Origin: Hypsibius dujardini
Taxonomy: Eukaryota; Tardigrada; Eutardigrada; Parachela; Hypsibiidae
NCBI GenBank assembly: GCA_001579985.1
Contig: LRSR01004988.1
Coordinates: 1 to 45,843 of the forward strand
Direction: 5' to 3'
Length of the DNA stretch: 45,843 bases
Shown here one piece after another: positions 41,003 to 45,843 of the stretch (its first letter is position 1; each line of letters opens with the position of its first letter). The translations under genes and the position numbers were made by a program. The notes below the pieces were generated by a model. It was not told the DNA's origin and did not search any database. It worked only from the letters and a program-made list of their open reading frames with translations.

Positions 41003-41415
41003 ATTTGTTCACAGCTTGCAAAGAAGAACCACCATTGCGCAGATGTGGGAGAGTGCGATGACGAGTCCGACGAGCAGATCCACTATAAAAACACGGGTTC
41101 AACCGACATAGCAGTTTTTGCAGATCTGAATGACTTCTTGCCCTTAGATAACAAAGACGCCGATGATACGGACGTGCTTTCTTAATACTTGTTTTCGATC
41201 TGATTTCAGAAAAAGATGTGGTTGCAATACAAAATACGTTTTAGTAGATTTAAGGGGGTCGGCTCGAACTGACGTTAGCGCTTGATGAACAAGGGGGGTC
41301 TAAGAATTTTTGACGAGCTCTGAAGGGAGGGAGGGGGTAAGGTCGCCTAATATTAGGCGCTGACATCATTGTTAAACGCTGCCTTAACAGATGTTACCTA
41401 AGGCAACGTATTGTA

Positions 41416-41450
41416 TCCTTCGTTCGCGCGTACGCACAAACGAGAGAAAG
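41416..41450 (+). promoter_or_regulatory. conserved upstream motif, E2 copy E
   Basis: ATCCTTCGTTCGCGCGTACG followed by CACAAACGAGAGAAA, about 160-190 bp upstream of the copy E start codon. Confidence 0.5.
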
Positions 41451-41611
41451 CTCAATCGCGCGTTCGAGCGACGAGAAAACGAATCAGTTAAGCGCACAAC
41501 CATAGAATTTTCCCTTTGAACACCAACCTCGCCCATCGGCCGTCGAAAAAGTGCGCGTGTGCAAAGAGGTTACTTCCCACCACCAACTCACCGTAGATTT
41601 TGCCAACAAAA

Positions 41612-43105
41612 ATGGCAGCTACACGACGTCTTACCAAGGTAAAATCCCCTTTCCAAGGCCAAGGTTTCTCGGTAGAAAATGCATCTCCTTGAAGCTAGGA
41701 AAGCGCCAAATGATCCGTTTACTTGACATGTGCTCATTAGGCCGTTTCCCTGTCAAACAGCAGGGTGATTTCACATTTCGTTCGTCTTAAAGTCCGATTT
41801 CTACTTTTTTCCTTACCACAGGAGCTCCAGGATTTGAAGACTCAGAGCCCCAAGGTGTTCCGCGACATCATAGTAGACGGTGAGTTGAGATTGAATAATC
41901 ACACAGCCAAGTGGTGGAGAGAAGGGCGGGAGAAATGTCGGGAGAGAGAATACTTGCGAACATTTTCCCGTTTTACATACTTCGGCCAAACGTTGAACTG
42001 ATCGTTTTCAAACCTAAGCAAATATGACAACGGGTGTAACTCCTACTGTCATATCTGACTCGGTAGGAGCCCCAGTGGCACTATTAAGGATTTTTGTCAT
42101 GCGTGTTTTTAATTGGTTTTGCATATATATATTTATGTTTGTTATTTTCAGAGCAGAATTTTTTTAAGTGGCCGCTATTGCTGATGCCGGTGAATGACAT
42201 GAATGGATGTTTAATAGTGAGGAAGATTTCAATGGTATGACTAATTTTGGTTTTTTTCTACCCTCCTTCCTTGAGGAGCATCCCCCGTACAATAAGGGCG
42301 CTTTCCTCGTAGACATCGTCTTTCCTGACGACCATCCGTTCAAGCCGCCGAGGATCAATTTTCGCACAAAAATCTACCACCCAACATCAGCGAGCAGGGT
42401 TACGGTATGTAAACTGTGATACTGTATAACCCAGTAGTTGCTTTACCTATAATTTTGTGCTTTGCAGTCTGCCTTCCCATTATTAACTCTATGTGGTCGC
42501 CTGCCACCAACATTGAGCAGAGTAAGCCTTGTTTACGATTTGAAATTGATTTCCTTCTCTGTTGTGGTTGGTGGCACTACGACTTTCGAAACGGTTCATT
42601 AGGATTCAGAGGGCTTTTTAAAAAAATCATTGCGTTTTCCGACAAAATAAAAAATCGTCCTTCATGTTTTTTTATTAGCTGTCAACAAAAGATACCTTTT
42701 TGTTTGAACTAATAATCGCCAACTTGGGATTTTGTAAAACTTGTCTTACATAAATTATAAATAAGTTATTTTTATTATTAATTTTATCGCTTTAAGTTAC
42801 AAATAATTTATCTTTATTTATAAATTATTATACCGCTTTTAAATTATAAATGATCAATTTTTTATTAAATTAATTTAGTCGCTTTACGTTATAAATAATT
42901 TATTGTTATTTATGTATTAATTTGTTGCCATTAAATTTCATTCCTCTTTGCAGTCATTCAGTCACTTTTGGAGTACATCAGCGAGCCCGAGCCGAACAAC
43001 CCCTTTCGTTACGACCTGGCATTGGAGTTCACGAAGGATAATGAGAAGTTCATGAAGAATGCCGAGGAGTTTACCATAAAGCATGCGGAGAAGCGCCTCG
43101 AGTGA
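41612..43105 (+). pseudogene. E2, UBE2L3-like, copy E with one-base deletion in exon 4
   Basis: Exons by homology: 41612-41638, 41822-41879, 42152-42189, 42276-42404, 42468-42521 and 42954-43105. Exon 4 is 129 nt where the other four copies have 130: the CACCCCAAC that encodes HPN reads CACCCAAC, so the frame shifts at the HPN motif and the active-site exon is read out of frame. Exon 5 still encodes VCLPIINSMW with the catalytic Cys codon, and exon 6 is open to the stop (KHAEKRLE). Other changes: KWPLLLMP in place of WQVLLMP. Exon 6 differs from copy D at only about three residues, so D and E are recent inverted duplicates or were gene-converted. The break is a single C in a short C run, so a sequencing error is possible. 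Confidence 0.82.
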
Positions 43106-43752
43106 ATGAGCTCGCTGCCTTTTTTTCGGAATTTTAAAAAAAAATAATCCAAATGTCGGTAGTTACATTTTAAGGCGCAATGAGGTTTTTACCATCGCGG
43201 ACGAACGACGGACATTTGTCTGAAAAAAAGGCAAGAAGCTCGCCCGCCGGCGGTCGAAAAAGTGCACGTGCGCAATCTCAGTAATATGTATGAGGGAAAG
43301 TGTGTATTTCGGCACACCCTCCAGCTGGTCGATAAATCGGCTCACTCATGGCTTTCTCTTTCATAGCATCTGCTTGATTGTTCGATTTTCAGAAGTGCCA
43401 TAGTATACTAGAATATAGTACAGCAAATCAAACAATCAAGCAGGTGCCATCAAATAGAAATCCATGAGTGAGCCGATTTATCGACCAACTGGAGGGTGAG
43501 CCGAAATACACACTTTGCCTCATAGTGGAACCACGCAGAAAACCAGCCCAGTTGTTATTCAGCGTTTGGGCAGGGCGCTAAACTGTGACTGGGCAGGGCG
43601 CTAAACCGCGACTGGGCAGGATTTTTTTCTTATAATGTTGGTTGTGTCGCGAGCACAGCACATGTTTTAGTACGTGCCTTCTTCTTTCTGGCCTACCTCT
43701 TCCCCAAAACTGCTTTAATTTCCCATCCTCTTTCAAAATATAATTATTCAAA
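43106..43752. other. spacer between E2 copy E and NDUFS1
   Basis: Contains a copy of the recurring cluster module (43150-43280), a TA-flanked palindrome (43291-43522), a 25-bp tandem (CTGGGCAGGGCGCTAAAC-type, about 43565-43620) and the NDUFS1 5' region. Confidence 0.65.
43291..43522. mobile_element. MITE downstream of copy E
   Basis: 232 bp with inverted repeats of about 60 bp beginning TGAGG[G/C]AAAGTGTGTATT and running through GATAAATCGGCTCACTCATG. TA flanks at 43289-43290 and 43523-43524. It separates the module copy from the NDUFS1 promoter. Confidence 0.87.
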
Positions 43753-45742
43753 ATGATCCGTCCACGTGGACGCATGCTGAATACGGTGTGCTCGGTCGCC
43801 CATCACCATTTCAACTCCTCCTCCTCCCTTCTCCCCACCACGACCACGCGCTCCCTCTCCCTGGGACAGCCACTTCTCCAGGCAGCGAAGCAACCGCCGG
43901 CCGTCGTTCCCGACAACCGTGTCGAGCTCTTTATCGACGATAAACGCGTGCTATGCGAACCGGGCACGACCGTTTTACAGGCGGCCGCCATGGTTGGCGT
44001 GGAGATCCCGCGATTCTGCTACCACGACCGGCTGTCCATCGCCGGAAATTGCCGGATGTGCCTGGTGGAGGTGGAGAAGTCTGTGAAACCGGTGGCGTCC
44101 TGCGCCATGCCCGTTATGAAGGTGAGGGGAATTAAAAGAAAAGCAGGGTAATTCGCAACAATCGATCAATCAACTGGTTGAACGAGCGTGAAAATCAATC
44201 AATCGAGCGATGGATTATCTGGTTAACTGATGTAAACAAGCATTCGATCAATCAGCTGTTTGAGCGAGCGTGCAAATCAATCAATCGAGCAACGGCTTAT
44301 CTGGTTAACTGATGTAAACAAACAATTGATCCATCAGCTGGTTGAGCGAGCGTGCAAATCAATCAATCAAGCAACGGCTTATCTGGTTAACTGGCGTGAA
44401 CAAGCAATCGATCAATCAAGCAGATTTATTGCCCCGGTTGTCGATTACATAAATGATCGGGATTTCGGTACGTTTTTCAGAGGCAACCGTTTTTTGTGGG
44501 TTTTTTCGTGTATATGAGTGTCGTCGAGTTTGAGCAGACAAGTTACGCTCGAGCGAGATTCTTGGCGTTTATTAACAGCGTGGGAGTTTGCAACAATCAA
44601 GCAATCAATCAATCAATCGTTTCAATAGGTTACTCATTTTTGTTGTCGTTTTAAAAGTTTTCCCAGAATTAGTTTATATGCGAAAGTTTTTTCTACTGGT
44701 GTATGTACAACTGTTGAGACAATCTTGGTTTAAAAAGATTTGCCGGAAGTATAGGGACGTTGTAGATTTTTTTAGGAACACAGTTGTTGGTTGGGGCGTC
44801 GGTAGTTGAATCTAGCCAATCAACCAATCAAGCGATATCTGCACATGATAATGCAGTTTATCATTCGAGTCTTACTATTTTTCGTCTACTCTTCTCTACA
44901 GGGAATGCGCGTTAAGACTAACTCTGTGGCGACACGCAAGGTACAAATTATTTTCTGAGGGTGATCTGTAGAATTGTTTGACTAAATTGTTCTTTTCAGG
45001 CTCGAGAAGGTGTCATGGAGTTCTTACTAATGGTAAGAAGTGTCTATCTGTCTGTCTGTATGTCTGCCTGCCTGTCTGCCTGCCTGCCTGCCTGTCTGTA
45101 TGTCTGCCTGCCTGTCTGCCTGCCTGCCTGTCTGTATGTCTGCCTGCCTGTCTGCCTGCCTGCCTGTCTGTATGTCTGCCTGTCTGTCTGCCTGCCTGTC
45201 TGTATGTCTGTATGTCTGCCTGCTTGTCTGTCTGTTTTTTTCTCGCCATTCTTCAAACTCACTTCTTTTCTTTTTACAGAATCACCCTCTGGGTATGCTG
45301 ACTGGTTGCGGAAATAACGGATGAAACCTAACAATTTGTTGTCTGACTGCACTTGTGCAAACATGGTTTCTTGTCTCTCCTTTGAAGATTGTCCGATCTG
45401 TGATCAAGCCGGGGAGTGCGATCTGCAGGATCAGTCGATGATGTTCGGCAGCGATCGCAGCCGCTTCACCGACATCAAGTTTGAGGGGAAGCGCGCGGTG
45501 GAGGACAAGAATATCGGCCCGCTGGTCAAGACCATCATGACGCGCTGCATCCACTGCACCCGTTGCATCCGCTTTGCCAGCGAAGTCGCCGGGGTGGATG
45601 ACTTGGGCACGACGGGCCGTGGGGGAGACATGCAAGTCGGGACGTACGTGGAGAAGCTGTTTGCCTCGGAGCTGTCGGGGAATGTGATTGATTTGTGTCC
45701 GGTGGGAGCGCTGACCAGTAAACCATACGCATTTACTGCCAG
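43753..45742 (+). CDS. NDUFS1: NADH-ubiquinone oxidoreductase 75 kDa subunit (complex I), 5' part
   Basis: Five exons in the window: 43753-44121, 44902-44940, 45000-45032, 45280-45292 (13 nt) and 45388-45742. The gene continues past the window after a GTTTGT donor. An Arg-rich mitochondrial presequence ([10 protein letters not shown]) precedes the ferredoxin-like domain. [2Fe-2S] ligands are Cys89, Cys100, Cys103 and Cys117 ([16 protein letters not shown], then VASC). The N5 [4Fe-4S] ligands are His149, Cys153, Cys156 and Cys162 ([15 protein letters not shown]). The N4 motif [10 protein letters not shown] and later LCPVGAL follow, then YAFTAR at the last junction. It is the electron-relay subunit of the matrix arm of complex I. 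The 13-nt exon holds the N5 histidine. The first Met was used; Met8 is an alternative start. Confidence 0.95.
44162..44407. repeat. 82-bp tandem repeat in NDUFS1 intron 1
   Basis: Three units start at 44162, 44244 and 44326, each with GATC[A/C]ATCA[A/G]CTG, GAGCGTG, AATCAATCAATC and TTATCTGGTTAACTG. Confidence 0.88.
45041..45236. repeat. TGTC/TGCC array in NDUFS1 intron 3
   Basis: Nearly the whole 247-nt intron between exons 3 and 4 is CTGT/CTGC units with a higher-order GTCTGTATGTCTGCCTGCCT pattern of about 40 bp. All three plus-strand frames stay open through it, giving artefactual Cys/Leu/Pro/Val frames. Confidence 0.9.
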
Positions 45743-45772
45743 GTTTGTGCTTGACTTGAAGACAGCAGGCGA

Positions 45773-45809
45773 CAGATAGACAAACAGACAAACAGGCAGA
45801 CATACAGGC

Positions 45810-45842
<33 letters not shown>

Positions 45843-45843
45843 G
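45773..45843. repeat. GACA array at window end, NDUFS1 intron 5
   Basis: CAGACAGACAG units from shortly after the exon 5 donor to the end of the window. Confidence 0.9.

Larger units (their letters stand above)
39903..41611. other. head-to-head spacer between E2 copies D and E
   Basis: D and E are divergently arranged. The upstream regions of both (39903-40048, 40311-40620 and 41400-41611) are inverted copies of each other. Between them lie a MITE (40049-40308), a transposase-like remnant (40866-41002), an acidic plus-strand frame of no known family (41000-41185) and the unit shared with 24920-25040 (41240-41345). Confidence 0.7.

Noticed and set aside
41000-41185. Acidic plus-strand ORF between copies D and E
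   Set aside because: Short, no recognised family, no splice support; it overlaps the edge of a possible transposase remnant on the other strand.
1-45843. tRNA or rRNA genes
   Set aside because: I looked for tRNA-like A and B box pairs and conserved rRNA words and saw none I could support by eye; a tRNAscan-SE run would settle it.

Overview
The window is eukaryotic nuclear DNA from a multicellular animal, most likely a protostome and plausibly an ecdysozoan. Spliced genes with GT-AG introns encode an aromatic amino acid decarboxylase, a secreted animal haem peroxidase, UBE2L3-type ubiquitin-conjugating enzymes (E2s) and the 75 kDa subunit of mitochondrial complex I. Introns and spacers are AT-rich and loaded with GACA/TGTC tetranucleotide arrays, TCAATCAATCAA-type runs and many palindromic elements. 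I cannot name the species. Exon boundaries were placed by eye from splice consensus, reading phase and family knowledge; each main model closes in phase, except E2 copy E, which has a 1-base deletion.

Left part (1-22.4 kb). A minus-strand gene for a divergent RNA polymerase II CTD-interacting-domain (CID) protein (163-2542) is followed by two plus-strand genes for small secreted Gly-rich proteins (4953-6815 and 8065-9075). These two share a signal-peptide exon design and a motif split by a phase-1 intron. Three minus-strand genes follow: an AADC/DDC-type decarboxylase in 10 exons (9627-12544), a 748-residue haem peroxidase in 17 exons (13973-19292), and a secreted Tyr/Pro-rich protein (20186-22336). 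Dopamine synthesis, peroxidase chemistry and Tyr-rich or Gly-rich secreted proteins are the ingredients of cuticle or matrix cross-linking, so the neighbourhood may be functionally themed; that is inference.

Middle and right part (22.4-43.1 kb). A repeat-rich spacer leads into five UBE2L3-like E2 copies with identical 6-exon structure and mixed orientation: A (+, 25607-27039), B (-, 28763-30410), C (-, 32495-35673), D (-, 37656-39902) and E (+, 41612-43105). A and B look intact. C carries HPS in place of the HPN motif. D has Lys exactly where the catalytic Cys belongs, in an otherwise open reading frame, making it a candidate pseudo-E2. E has a single-base deletion. At least nine palindromic insertions, nearly all flanked by TA, sit in introns and upstream regions of the cluster; paralogous copies supply the empty sites for several. 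A near-perfect 820-bp palindrome with TTA flanks lies between B and C.

Right end. NDUFS1 (complex I 75 kDa subunit) starts at 43753 on the plus strand and runs off the window. A 13-nt microexon carries the histidine ligand of its N5 iron-sulphur cluster.
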